Shown: positions 54,774 to 63,212 of the stretch, piece after piece
Numbering within the stretch: position 1 is the first letter of the stretch
Layout: every line of letters starts with the position of its first letter
Assembly (NCBI RefSeq): GCF_001894805.1
Contig: NZ_BCWX01000003.1
Span: 496,001-560,000, forward strand
DNA from: Rhodococcus globerulus NBRC 14531
GTDB lineage: Bacteria > Actinomycetota > Actinomycetes > Mycobacteriales > Mycobacteriaceae
Reading direction: 5' to 3'
Length of the DNA: 64,000 nucleotides
The notes under the pieces: generated by a model
What the model saw: only the letters and a program-made list of their open reading frames with translations
The model's database searches: none
Told to the model about the DNA's origin: nothing
Made by a program: the position numbers and the translations under genes

Positions 54774-54819
54774 AGAACTGTGTATGACATAAACTCGCGT
54801 TTATAGCGTACACAGTTCT
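54774..54819. promoter_or_regulatory. 46-bp palindromic operator between the ABC exporter and tetR genes
   Basis: Outer arms AGAACTGTGTA (54774-54784) and TACACAGTTCT (54809-54819) are perfect, and inner arms ATAAAC/GTTTAT (54789-54794, 54799-54804) with centre TCGC are perfect too; only the four bases between differ. It is 15 bp from the ATPase start and 3 bp from the tetR ATG, the classic position for a TetR repressor of its own and the divergent gene. Confidence 0.85.
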
Positions 54820-54822
54820 AGG

Positions 54823-55656
54823 ATGAGGGCAAGAGCAAAGAGTGGGAGCGGTATGGATGGCGGCGCGCTACCGAGGGCGGTCGAATTGGCCTGGGGACTG
54901 GATCGGCCCGGAACGCGAGGTCCCAAGAAGGGGCTCAGTCTCGAGCAGATTCTCGACACCGCGATAGAGCTTGCCGACGCTGAAGGTGTCACTGCGCTGT
55001 CGATGGGCCGGGTGGCCAAGTCTCTCGGATTCACGACCATGTCGCTCTATCGCTACGTAGCGAGCAAAGACGAACTGATCGAACTGATTTCGGATCGAGT
55101 GATCGGCCCACCGCCGGTAATTCCCGACGGAGTGTCCTGGCGCGCCAAGCTTGAAGTGTGGGCGACCCACGAGTATGCGACGATGCTGAGTCGGCCGTGG
55201 TGGCTCAAGTTGCCCATCACCGCCCCGCCGACCGGGCCCAACAACATGGCGTGGCTCGACGCGGGTCTTGGCGCTCTCGACGGTGTCGCCCTGAGTGCCG
55301 CGTCGAAGTTCCAGGTGGTGACCAATGTGTCGTTGTTCGTCATCGGCCGCGCTCGTTTCTCGGCTGACCTGGCTTCGCGCTCGGCGCAGTCTGCCGACGA
55401 CGACGTCGCTTATGGCGCCCTCATCGCTCGGGTCATCAATCGTGAGGACTTTCCCTACCTCAGCGCTGCAATCGAGGAGGGCGGCTTCGAGGACGGCAGT
55501 CCGGAGGGCGACGCAGCCGGTAACGATGCTTTCGATTTCAGTTTCTCGCTTGGCCTTCTGCTCGACGGAATCGAGAAGCTGGTGCAGCGGTCAGGACACC
55601 AGCGCGATGGCACTGACGTCGTCGATGATCAGGTCGGTGATCAGCCCACCTCGTAG
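54823..55656 (+). CDS. TetR family transcriptional regulator (TetR_C type)
   Basis: 277 residues from ATG 54823; ATG 54853 has a better ribosome site (GGAG five bases upstream) and could be the true start. HTH: LSLEQILDTAIELADAEGVT, ALSMGRVAKSLGFTTMSLYR, TetR_C-type ligand domain after residue 90. Its operator is the palindrome just upstream. The last 22 residues (QRDGTDVVDDQVGDQPTS end) overlap the 3' end of the SorC-type gene by 66 bp and are probably not conserved. Confidence 0.9.
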   Translation: MRARAKSGSGMDGGALPRAVELAWGLDRPGTRGPKKGLSLEQILDTAIELADAEGVTALSMGRVAKSLGFTTMSLYRYVASKDELIELISDRVIGPPPVIPDGVSWRAKLEVWATHEYATMLSRPWWLKLPITAPPTGPNNMAWLDAGLGALDGVALSAASKFQVVTNVSLFVIGRARFSADLASRSAQSADDDVAYGALIARVINREDFPYLSAAIEEGGFEDGSPEGDAAGNDAFDFSFSLGLLLDGIEKLVQRSGHQRDGTDVVDDQVGDQPTS

Positions 55657-56578
55657 TGCGCCTTCCAGCGCGGGCAACTTTGCCGTTCCGGCGACAATGC
55701 ACACGCGTCTGGCGACTTTCTCGAAAAGGTCGAGACGCGGACCACTCGCGCGCTCGTTGAGTTCGATTCCGCGGTAGCTCCCGTCGGACCGGAAGAAGAC
55801 GGTTGCAATGTCGCCGACCACGCCGTCGCGTCGAAGCGCTTCTGCTTCATCGGGTTCGAGGTATCCGGCGGTGTAGACGTGACTCGGCACGTTGCCGCCG
55901 GGAACTCCGATGCTGAAGACCGCCAGGTCCATGCGCTTTTGCATGTCCAGTACTCGCTTGATGCTGCGTTCGCGCCACAACTGCTCCCGGGTTTCCGGGT
56001 AGTCGAAAAAAGCGGGGACCGGAAATCCTTGGGGGAGAGCGCCATAGGCGTCGGCGATAGTTCTGATGATGTCGCTGGCATACGAGATTCCCGTGGTGCG
56101 AGTGTTTGCGGCGCCGTTGAGTTGCACTACGTACGAGTTGTGTAGGTGCGTTTGGGGGGGCGAGGTGCTTGCTGACCTCGCTGAGGGTGGTTCCCCAGGC
56201 GATCCCCATCACCATGTCGCTGTCGAAGAACGACGCCAGTAGCCTGCCGGCAAAAGTCGCGACCTTCTCGAGGCGCTCGAGATCTCCCACCAGTTCCGGG
56301 ACTGTCACCACGTGGGCACGTACCCCGTATCGCTCCGAGAACTCACGCTCGATGCGGGGTGCTTGGCCGTGTGGGGTGCTGATCTTGATCTCGACGAGTC
56401 CGGACGTGCGCGCATAGGTGATCAGTCGCGAGACCGTGGATCTGGATACACCCATGTCGCGGCCGATGGCGGCCATCGTCTGATCTTGGAAGTAGTAGAG
56501 GCGCGCGGCCTGGACGGCGTCGGAGATGCGAGGGTCCGCGGGGTCGGAGGTCGGGAAGTCGGAGGTCGGGGATTCCAT
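55591..56578 (-). pseudogene. SorC/DeoR-type sugar-binding transcriptional regulator, frameshifted
   Basis: Two frames together give a complete regulator of about 329 residues. Frame 1 (start ATG 56578): HTH MAAIGRDMGVSRSTVSRLIT and domain to TTLSEVSKHLAP. Frame 2 resumes as QTHLHNSYVVQLNGAANTRT and runs through the sugar-binding domain (GNVPSHVYTAGYLEPDEAEA) to 55591. The shift lies in a run of seven G (56154-56160); with six the protein is continuous. It is the likely glycerol-system regulator next to glpFKD. Could be a real mutation, a phase-variable site or a sequencing error. Confidence 0.8.
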
Positions 56579-56592
56579 GGCATTGTCCTGTC

Positions 56593-56606
56593 TGCACGTT
56601 CGTGCA
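56593..56606. promoter_or_regulatory. SorC-type operator copy 1 (own promoter)
   Basis: TGCACG-TT-CGTGCA, a perfect palindrome of the TGCAC-N4-GTGCA type, 15 bp upstream of the regulator start codon. Position fits autoregulation. Confidence 0.6.
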
Positions 56607-56715
56607 CGAGCGCTGAACCGAATCTTATCGGAGTAGCACCTGGCCGCCGCACTCCAGCGCGACAATTCCCTGAAACGTATCTGTTACCCGCATTACGGTG
56701 CGGAAATGCCCGGTT

Positions 56716-56729
56716 TGCACGTATGTGCA
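56716..56729. promoter_or_regulatory. SorC-type operator copy 2 (glpF promoter)
   Basis: TGCAC-GTAT-GTGCA, perfect arms, about 90 bp upstream of the glpF start. Centre is 21 bp from that of copy 3, two helical turns, so dimers would bind on one face of the DNA. Confidence 0.65.
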
Positions 56730-56736
56730 CTGGCTA

Positions 56737-56750
56737 TGCATGAATGTGCA
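56737..56750. promoter_or_regulatory. SorC-type operator copy 3 (glpF promoter)
   Basis: TGCAT-GAAT-GTGCA, nine of ten arm positions as in the other copies. Lies in the glpF upstream region close to the promoter. Confidence 0.6.
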
Positions 56751-56784
56751 AATGGCCTTAGGCTACGGATGCAGCAATCCAAAC

Positions 56785-56800
56785 TATGACATGCATCACA
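56785..56800. promoter_or_regulatory. CRP-like site in the glpF promoter
   Basis: TATGA-CATGCA-TCACA matches nine of ten defined positions of TGTGA-N6-TCACA, 17 bp before the glpF ATG. Catabolite-type control of glycerol uptake is plausible; at this position the protein would probably repress. Confidence 0.4.
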
Positions 56801-56816
56801 ATTGAGTGAGGGTGGG

Positions 56817-57647
56817 ATGGAGAAAGCCAAGCGATTAGGGCTCCCCGGCGAGTTGGCAGCCGAGTTCGCAGGAACGATGATCTTGATCTTGTTCGGCGTC
56901 GGAGTTGTGGCGCAGGTGGTGTCCGGCGGGAGCGGCGGAGGGCTCGGTGGGCATGACAGCATCGCGTGGGCCTGGGGCCTGGGTGTCATGTTCGGAATCT
57001 ATGTCGCCGGCCGGGTGACGGGTGCTCATCTGAACCCTGCCGTCACGTTCGCCTTCGCGATCTTCCGGGGATTCTCCTGGCGCAAGGTGCTGCCGTACAC
57101 CCTGGCGCAGACCGCTGGAGCCTTCGTCGCCGCGTTGATCGTCCGGTGGAATTACAACGACATGCTCAATGCCATCGATCCCGGACACACGACCGCCACT
57201 CAGACGATCTTCTCGACCATGCCTGGAAACGGAACGCTCCCGGTCAGTCTCGGCTCGGCGCTGATCGATCAGATCATCGGCACCGCCATCCTGTTGTTCC
57301 TCATCGTTGCAGTCACCGATTCTCGGGGAACTCCGCCGCTTGCGAATCTCGCGCCGTTTGTCGTCGGATTGATCGTTGTGGGAATCGGATTCGCCTGGGC
57401 GACCAACGCGGGGTACGCCATCAACCCGGCGCGCGACTTCGGCCCGCGACTGGCGTCGTATCTCACCGGCTACGGAAGTGCGTGGCGGGATCAGTACGGG
57501 AGCTTGTATTTCTGGGTGCCCATCGTGGGACCTCTGATCGGCGCTCCGATCGGAGTGTTCCTCTACGACAAGCTGGTTGGACGATTCCTCCCTGACGACG
57601 ACTCGGCGGAGGAAGCGACCGAGGAGCCGGCGTCGATACCGGCGTGA
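56817..57647 (+). CDS. glpF: Glycerol facilitator (MIP/aquaglyceroporin)
   Basis: 276 residues, six spans and two half-helices with NPA boxes: AGRVTGAHLNPAVTFAFAIF and YAINPARDFGPRLASYLTGY (NPARD with the Asp typical of glycerol-conducting members). Lets glycerol enter by diffusion. ATG 56817 is chosen with GAGGG upstream rather than TTG 56802. First gene of the glpFKD unit. Confidence 0.95.
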   Translation: MEKAKRLGLPGELAAEFAGTMILILFGVGVVAQVVSGGSGGGLGGHDSIAWAWGLGVMFGIYVAGRVTGAHLNPAVTFAFAIFRGFSWRKVLPYTLAQTAGAFVAALIVRWNYNDMLNAIDPGHTTATQTIFSTMPGNGTLPVSLGSALIDQIIGTAILLFLIVAVTDSRGTPPLANLAPFVVGLIVVGIGFAWATNAGYAINPARDFGPRLASYLTGYGSAWRDQYGSLYFWVPIVGPLIGAPIGVFLYDKLVGRFLPDDDSAEEATEEPASIPA

Positions 57648-57710
57648 TCGCGAATCAACATCTCTGAGTAAATCTCTCGCACTTTCTCTCGATACCAAAG
57701 GGGTAGCACG

Positions 57711-59219
57711 ATGGCGCAGTTCGTAGCCGCGATAGACCAGGGGACCACCTCCACACGTTGCATGATCTTCGATCACAGTGGGCACGTGGTTGCCGTCGAA
57801 CAGCACGAGCACACACAGATCTTTCCGCAGGCAGGGTGGGTCGAGCACGATCCGATCGAGATCTGGGACAACGTCCGCAACGTCACCGCGGGCGCGTTGG
57901 CCAATGCGGACCTGACCGCGGCCGATATCGCATCCGTCGGAATCACCAATCAGCGAGAGACGGCGGTGGTGTGGGAACGCGCGACCGGAAAACCCGTCTA
58001 CAACGCAATCGTCTGGCAGGACACGCGTACCGATCGGATCTGCACGGCTCTTGCCGGCGATGACGGACCCAAAAAGTACACGACGGTCACTGGATTGCCG
58101 CTCGCAACGTACTTCTCGGGTCCGAAGGTCAAATGGATACTCGACAATGTCGAGGGTGCTCGCGAGAAGGCCGAAGCAGGCGAGTTGTGCTTCGGCACGA
58201 TGGACACCTGGGTGCTGTGGAACATGACCGGTGGTGTCGAAGGCGGAGTGCACGCCACCGACCCCACCAACGCGTCGCGCACTCTGTTGATGGATCTCGA
58301 CACTCTCGCATGGGATTCGGCGATCTGCGCCGACATGGGTATTCCCGAATCCATGCTTCCCGAGATCCGTAGCTCGTCCGAGATCTTCGGATTCGTTCGT
58401 GAGCGTGGCACGCTGTCCGGAGTGCCGATTGCAGGAATTCTCGGCGATCAGCAAGCAGCGACTTTCGGTCAGGCCTGCCTCTCACCGGGCGAAGCGAAGA
58501 ACACCTACGGAACCGGCAACTTCGTGCTCCTCAACACCGGCACCGAAAAGGTGATGAGCAAGAACGGATTGCTGACGACGGTCTGCTACAAGATCGGTGA
58601 CCAACCGACGATCTACGCGTTGGAAGGATCGATCGCCGTGACCGGTTCGCTGGTTCAGTGGTTGCGGGACAACCTCGGAATGATCAGCAGTGCAGCAGAT
58701 ATCGAGGTGGATGCGCGTTCGGTGGACGACAACGGCGGAGCGTACTTCGTGCCCGCGTTCTCGGGTCTTTTTGCTCCCCACTGGCGTGCGGATGCCCGCG
58801 GCGCCATCGTCGGCCTGACTCGGTTCGTGAACAAGGGCCACCTTGCCCGTGCGGTGCTCGAAGCGACCGCGTATCAGAGCCGTGAGGTCATCGATGCGAT
58901 GAACCTCGACTCGGGCGTCGATCTGAAGGTTCTCAAGGTAGACGGCGGAATGGTCGCGAACGAACTGCTCATGCAGTTCCAGGCCGATCTGCTCGATGTC
59001 GAGGTGATCCGTCCGGTGGTTGCAGAGACCACGGCATTGGGCGCAGCGTATGCAGCCGGTCTCGCAGTCGGGTACTGGGACAGCGAGGACGATATCCGCA
59101 GCAACTGGGCGAAGGACAAGAGTTGGACGCCTTCGATGGATTCGGCCGAGCGTGACCGGTTGTACGCAGGTTGGCAGAAGGCCGTCACACGGACCCTGGA
59201 CTGGGTCGACGCGGACTGA
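57711..59219 (+). CDS. glpK: Glycerol kinase
   Basis: 502 residues, FGGY kinase: N-terminal [60 protein letters not shown], and [20 protein letters not shown] with [20 protein letters not shown]. Makes glycerol 3-phosphate from glycerol and ATP in the cytoplasm. Starts 63 bp after glpF. Confidence 0.97.
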   Translation: MAQFVAAIDQGTTSTRCMIFDHSGHVVAVEQHEHTQIFPQAGWVEHDPIEIWDNVRNVTAGALANADLTAADIASVGITNQRETAVVWERATGKPVYNAIVWQDTRTDRICTALAGDDGPKKYTTVTGLPLATYFSGPKVKWILDNVEGAREKAEAGELCFGTMDTWVLWNMTGGVEGGVHATDPTNASRTLLMDLDTLAWDSAICADMGIPESMLPEIRSSSEIFGFVRERGTLSGVPIAGILGDQQAATFGQACLSPGEAKNTYGTGNFVLLNTGTEKVMSKNGLLTTVCYKIGDQPTIYALEGSIAVTGSLVQWLRDNLGMISSAADIEVDARSVDDNGGAYFVPAFSGLFAPHWRADARGAIVGLTRFVNKGHLARAVLEATAYQSREVIDAMNLDSGVDLKVLKVDGGMVANELLMQFQADLLDVEVIRPVVAETTALGAAYAAGLAVGYWDSEDDIRSNWAKDKSWTPSMDSAERDRLYAGWQKAVTRTLDWVDAD

Positions 59220-59267
59220 TCCTGCGTCCCCAATTTCTACCTATTTTCAAGTGAAGGAACCATTTTC

Positions 59268-60977
59268 ATGAGCACAGCACAAGCATTGAGTCCGTCCTCG
59301 CGGGCGGAGTCGCTGAAGAAGTTGGAAGAAACCGAACTCGATGTCCTGGTCATCGGCGGTGGCGTGGTCGGCGCGGGCAGTGCACTCGACGCCGCAACTC
59401 GAGGTCTGAAGGTGGGCTTGGTGGAGGCACGTGACTTCGCGTCCGGAACCTCGAGCCGGTCCAGTAAGTTGTTCCACGGCGGACTGCGCTACCTCGAGCA
59501 GTTCAATTTTGCGCTCGTGTTCGAGGCACTGCGTGAGCGGTCCCTGGTACTGAACTCGCTGTGTCCGCACCTTGCGAAGCCGGTGCCGTTCATCTACCCG
59601 CTCGAGAAGATGATCGACCGGCCATACGTCGGTCTGGGCATCGGCGTTTACGACGTGATGGGCGCAGGCCGTGGGGTTCCCTCACACCACAAGCATGTGG
59701 GAAAGAAGAAGACCCTCGAATCGTTCCCTTCCGGAAAGCGTTCTGCCATCCGCGGTTCGGTCAAGTTCTACGAGGGACAGGTAGATGATGCCCGGCACAC
59801 GATGATGCTGGCGCGCACGGCAGCCGAGTACGGCGCGCTGTGCGTCAACAGCACGCGCGTCGTCGGTTTCCTCCGCGAGGAGGACCGGGTTGTCGGTGTG
59901 AAGGCAGTGGACCTGGAAACCGGTCGCGCGTTCGAGATCCGGGCTCGCCAGGTCATCAACGCAGCAGGCGTGTGGACTGACGAGATTCAGGAAATGGTCG
60001 GTGGGCGAGGACAATTCCAGGTCCGCGCGTCCAAGGGCGTTCACCTGGTCGTCCCGCGCAACCGCATCAACTCGTCAACCGGAATCATCACGCGGACCGA
60101 GAAGAGCCTGCTGTTCGTGATCCCGTGGGGAAGCCACTGGATCATCGGTACGACGGACACGGACTGGAACCTCGACCTCGCGCATCCGGCAGCGAGCCGA
60201 AGCGACATCGACTACATCCTCGGTCATGTCAACAAGCTCCTCCAGGACGAGCTGACGCACGAGGATGTCGTCGGTGTGTACGCGGGACTGCGTCCGTTGC
60301 TGTTCGGCGAATCGGATTCGACCAGCACTCTCTCCCGTGAGCACGCGGTGTCGAGTCCGGTTCGGGGTTTGACGGTGGTGGCCGGTGGCAAGTACACCAC
60401 CTATCGCGTGATGGCCAAGGACGCAGTCGATTCCGCGGTGCACGGACTCGAGCAGAAGGTGCCGAAGTCGTGCACCGAGCGTATTCAGTTGGTGGGCGCC
60501 GACGGTTACTTTGCCGCGTACAACAACCGGCACCTCACCGCTGAGCGCACCGGACTGCACGTTTCGACTATCGAACACCTGCTGGGTCGCTACGGCACTT
60601 TGGCTGACGAGTTGTTCGAACTCATCGAAGCGAGGCCGGAACTGGGACGGCCTTTGGACTCTGCCCCCGAGTACCTCGAGGCGGAGATTCACTACGCCGC
60701 GAGTCACGAGGGTGCGCAGCATCTCGACGACATCCTGACCCGCCGTACTCGTATATCGATCGAGGTCACGGACCGCGGCGACGCGGCAGCCGCGGAAGTA
60801 GCCGAACTGGTTGCGCCGGTGTTGGGTTGGACCCCCGAGCACATTGCCGAGGAGATCGAGCACTACCGGTTGCGCGTTGCAGCCGAGCGGGAATCTCAGG
60901 AGCAGCCCGACGATCTGACGGCTGATGCGGCGCGCCTGGGTGCACCGGACGTTCGCACGGGCGTCACCGTAGGGTGA
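59268..60977 (+). CDS. glpD: Glycerol-3-phosphate dehydrogenase (FAD-dependent, GlpD)
   Basis: 569 residues. FAD Rossmann motif DVLVIGGGVVGAGSALDAAT, then GTSSRSSKLFHGGLRYLEQF (substrate loop), TKSLLF-like TEKSLLFVIPWGSHWIIGTT, and a C-terminal helical domain (TLADELFELIEARPELGRPL). Oxidises glycerol 3-phosphate to dihydroxyacetone phosphate and passes electrons to the menaquinone pool at the membrane. AAGGAA precedes the ATG. Ends the operon. Confidence 0.97.
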   Translation: MSTAQALSPSSRAESLKKLEETELDVLVIGGGVVGAGSALDAATRGLKVGLVEARDFASGTSSRSSKLFHGGLRYLEQFNFALVFEALRERSLVLNSLCPHLAKPVPFIYPLEKMIDRPYVGLGIGVYDVMGAGRGVPSHHKHVGKKKTLESFPSGKRSAIRGSVKFYEGQVDDARHTMMLARTAAEYGALCVNSTRVVGFLREEDRVVGVKAVDLETGRAFEIRARQVINAAGVWTDEIQEMVGGRGQFQVRASKGVHLVVPRNRINSSTGIITRTEKSLLFVIPWGSHWIIGTTDTDWNLDLAHPAASRSDIDYILGHVNKLLQDELTHEDVVGVYAGLRPLLFGESDSTSTLSREHAVSSPVRGLTVVAGGKYTTYRVMAKDAVDSAVHGLEQKVPKSCTERIQLVGADGYFAAYNNRHLTAERTGLHVSTIEHLLGRYGTLADELFELIEARPELGRPLDSAPEYLEAEIHYAASHEGAQHLDDILTRRTRISIEVTDRGDAAAAEVAELVAPVLGWTPEHIAEEIEHYRLRVAAERESQEQPDDLTADAARLGAPDVRTGVTVG

Positions 60978-60982
60978 CTTCC

Positions 60983-61029
60983 GCTGTGCGCCTTTATTAA
61001 CCGCGCGGGGGTTAATAAAGGCGCACAGC
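60983..61029. terminator. Bidirectional terminator between glpD and the LtrA gene
   Basis: Arms of 20 bases (60983-61002 and 61010-61029) pair perfectly around GCGCGGG; core GTGCGCCTTTATTAACC. The LtrA-type stop codon (61012-61014) and its last residues lie inside the stem, so the terminator and coding end overlap. Confidence 0.88.
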
Positions 61030-62223
61030 AGAGCGGCGCGAACGCCGTACCTGCGCGTACTCGTAGGCGTTCTGCCAGGCGACGGTGGCCACCAGCACCC
61101 AGATGATCCACGTTGCGCTCATATGTGTGCCGACGACGCCCATGACGATGGGGATCGCGGTGCAGGGGATCGCCCAGCCGAGCAGCCACCGTCGGTCCGA
61201 CCGCGCAAACAGCCCCGCCACCGTGCTGATTCCGAAATAGACTGCGATGCTTCCGCACAACAGCCACCGCAGATTCGCGGGCGTATGCTCCGCACCGTGT
61301 TCGGTTGCCGCTCCGAGTCCTGCGACCAGAACCGCGATTGCGCCGGTGGTGAAACAGTGCATGGCCATGTCGATGCGAGCGGGAAACTTCTCGGGCTGCA
61401 GGTGCGGAACGCCGGCGTGACCGTAGAGAAGCGAGAGCGCCCACATACCCGAGAGCAGGACAAACGACCCGACGGCGAGGCTGACCACCGTTGAGTCCCA
61501 GGTGAGCTTCGAGGCCGCGGAGATCACGAGGATCACACCCTCGCCCAGCACGATGATGACGTACAGGCCTAGCCGCTCTGCAAGGTGAGCCCGTTCGGAG
61601 TGCAGGGCTTCGAGTTCGGGCATCCGATCGTCCTTGAACCCACGGATCTTGATGATGCGGTCGAGCTTTTCCTGCGCGTCTGCCATGATCGCGGTGCCGG
61701 AGACGATGAACATGATCAGCAGATCGATGGTCACACCGGCGGTCCAGAGCCAGAACCGAGTTTCGCCCTCGAACCAGAACGAGACGATCCACGGAATCAC
61801 GCCGAGAGACATCTGGGCGATCGGCCAGTCCACGACTATCTGGCCGTTGTGCCACACCCGACTCGCGAGCAGACGTACGGCCACGTAGGCGACAGCGAAG
61901 GCCAGCGCATGGTTGTCGTGGATGCCGGCCACGGCCGCCATCATGACGGCCAGTCCGAACATGGCGATCAGCATGCTCGGGATTCGGACGCGGTCGCCGG
62001 CAATGTTGCCGTACATCGTGAACGTCGCCCACGCGGTCCAGAACGCGAGATAGAGCAATGCGTAGAGCGCGACATCCGACCACGACGGCGAACCGTGGAG
62101 CAGGTGAGCCAACTGACCGATACCGGCAACCACGACCAGGTCGAAGAACAATTCGATCCATGACGCGTGTCGCTCGAGCACCGCCTTCTGCTTCGAGTCC
62201 GGTTCATTTCCGAGTTCCGACAT
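61012..62223 (-). CDS. LtrA (low temperature requirement A) family membrane protein
   Basis: 403 residues, ten to twelve spans. N-terminal VLERHASWIELFFDLVVVAG with the conserved ELFFDL, GHDN-like GIHDNHALAFAVAYVAVRLL, and LGLYVIIVLGEGVILVISAA (GEG motif) are LtrA hallmarks. First linked to cold growth in Listeria; function in actinobacteria unknown. Divergent from a LuxR-type regulator. Confidence 0.92.
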   Translation of the reverse strand: MSELGNEPDSKQKAVLERHASWIELFFDLVVVAGIGQLAHLLHGSPSWSDVALYALLYLAFWTAWATFTMYGNIAGDRVRIPSMLIAMFGLAVMMAAVAGIHDNHALAFAVAYVAVRLLASRVWHNGQIVVDWPIAQMSLGVIPWIVSFWFEGETRFWLWTAGVTIDLLIMFIVSGTAIMADAQEKLDRIIKIRGFKDDRMPELEALHSERAHLAERLGLYVIIVLGEGVILVISAASKLTWDSTVVSLAVGSFVLLSGMWALSLLYGHAGVPHLQPEKFPARIDMAMHCFTTGAIAVLVAGLGAATEHGAEHTPANLRWLLCGSIAVYFGISTVAGLFARSDRRWLLGWAIPCTAIPIVMGVVGTHMSATWIIWVLVATVAWQNAYEYAQVRRSRRSAVRLY

Positions 62224-62347
62224 AAAGCTCAGTATCGGTTATCGGCATCAACCGTGCTGGTAGGCAGCGAACTTGTCCGTTTTCTCGAAGTTGTGCTTAT
62301 GCTGTCCGTTGAGTGATCTGGATCATAGTTCGGGTGAGGTGGTCGAC

Positions 62348-63118
62348 GTGCACGGTAGCGGTAACCTCGCGCTGTCCGCGGCGGACTACGACCGTGTCTT
62401 TGCGATCCTCGACTACTGTTCGGCCGCGAGAACGCTCGATCAGCTCAAGAACCTCCTCATGGTCGCGTTGCACGATCACTACCGCTGCCCCAACACCACC
62501 TTCCTCGTCGGTCCCACATTCACGTCGGCATTCGCTGACCCGAATCCGGTGACCACGGGTCGGATTACTCCGATTCTCGACGAGTATCAAGCGCGGTGGT
62601 ATCCCGATGACGTGTTCGCGACAGCGCAATCTCGGGCGACATTGATGTCATCCCCGGCCATCACCCACACTCAATTATTGGATGTGCCATCGGAATCGGC
62701 GACGTACCTCAGCGATTTTCTTTATCGCAAGCGTTTGCACAGCGCAGCGGTCATGCACCTCCAACTGGCTCATGGCGTTCACGGATTGGTCGGGATTTTC
62801 GATTCGGAGGGCAAGGATCTGTCCGCGACCGACGTGGCGGGCTTGGGGATAGTGGGTCGGCAACTATCACTGTTGTGTCAGACCTTGCCCGGTCAGTCGA
62901 GTCCGAGTTGGCAGGAAAAGTTGACGCGGCGGCAGCGTGATCTTGCCGAACTGTTGGCCGACGGCCATACCAACGACGAGATCGCGGTGATCTTGTCGTT
63001 GAGTCCCGACACGGTGAAGAAATACGTCAGCCGGATCCTCGCTGTGCTGCACGTGCGCAATCGGGCGGAGTTCGTGAAGTTGGTCTACCAGCACAAATTG
63101 GCCGACCAGCAGGCCTGA
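62348..63118 (+). CDS. LuxR family transcriptional regulator
   Basis: About 256 residues from GTG 62348 (GAGG eight bases upstream); GTG 62339 and TTG 62273 are other possible starts. A GAF-like or undefined sensor domain (about 20-180) is followed by the LuxR HTH: LTRRQRDLAELLADGHTNDE, IAVILSLSPDTVKKYVSRIL, LHVRNRAEFVKLVYQHKL. No receiver domain. Precedes an LLM oxidoreductase gene, its likely target. Confidence 0.85.
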   Translation: MHGSGNLALSAADYDRVFAILDYCSAARTLDQLKNLLMVALHDHYRCPNTTFLVGPTFTSAFADPNPVTTGRITPILDEYQARWYPDDVFATAQSRATLMSSPAITHTQLLDVPSESATYLSDFLYRKRLHSAAVMHLQLAHGVHGLVGIFDSEGKDLSATDVAGLGIVGRQLSLLCQTLPGQSSPSWQEKLTRRQRDLAELLADGHTNDEIAVILSLSPDTVKKYVSRILAVLHVRNRAEFVKLVYQHKLADQQA

Positions 63119-63138
63119 AATTATCCACTTTCGTGCAC

Positions 63139-63154
63139 TGTGACTGGCGTCACT
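63139..63154. promoter_or_regulatory. CRP-like site upstream of the LLM oxidoreductase gene
   Basis: TGTGA-CTGGCG-TCACT matches nine of ten defined positions of the CRP consensus and also forms GTGAC-TGGC-GTCAC. Located 59 bp before the ATG. Confidence 0.4.
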
Positions 63155-63212
63155 CGATGGATAGCCTTTGTGTGCACGGCCAAGAATTGGACCACGGCAC
63201 AAGGAGAAACTC

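Noticed and set aside
56521..56578. Short GTCGGAGGTCGGG repeats, possible regulatory array
   Set aside because: They encode PTSDFPTSDP at the N-terminus of the SorC-type regulator.
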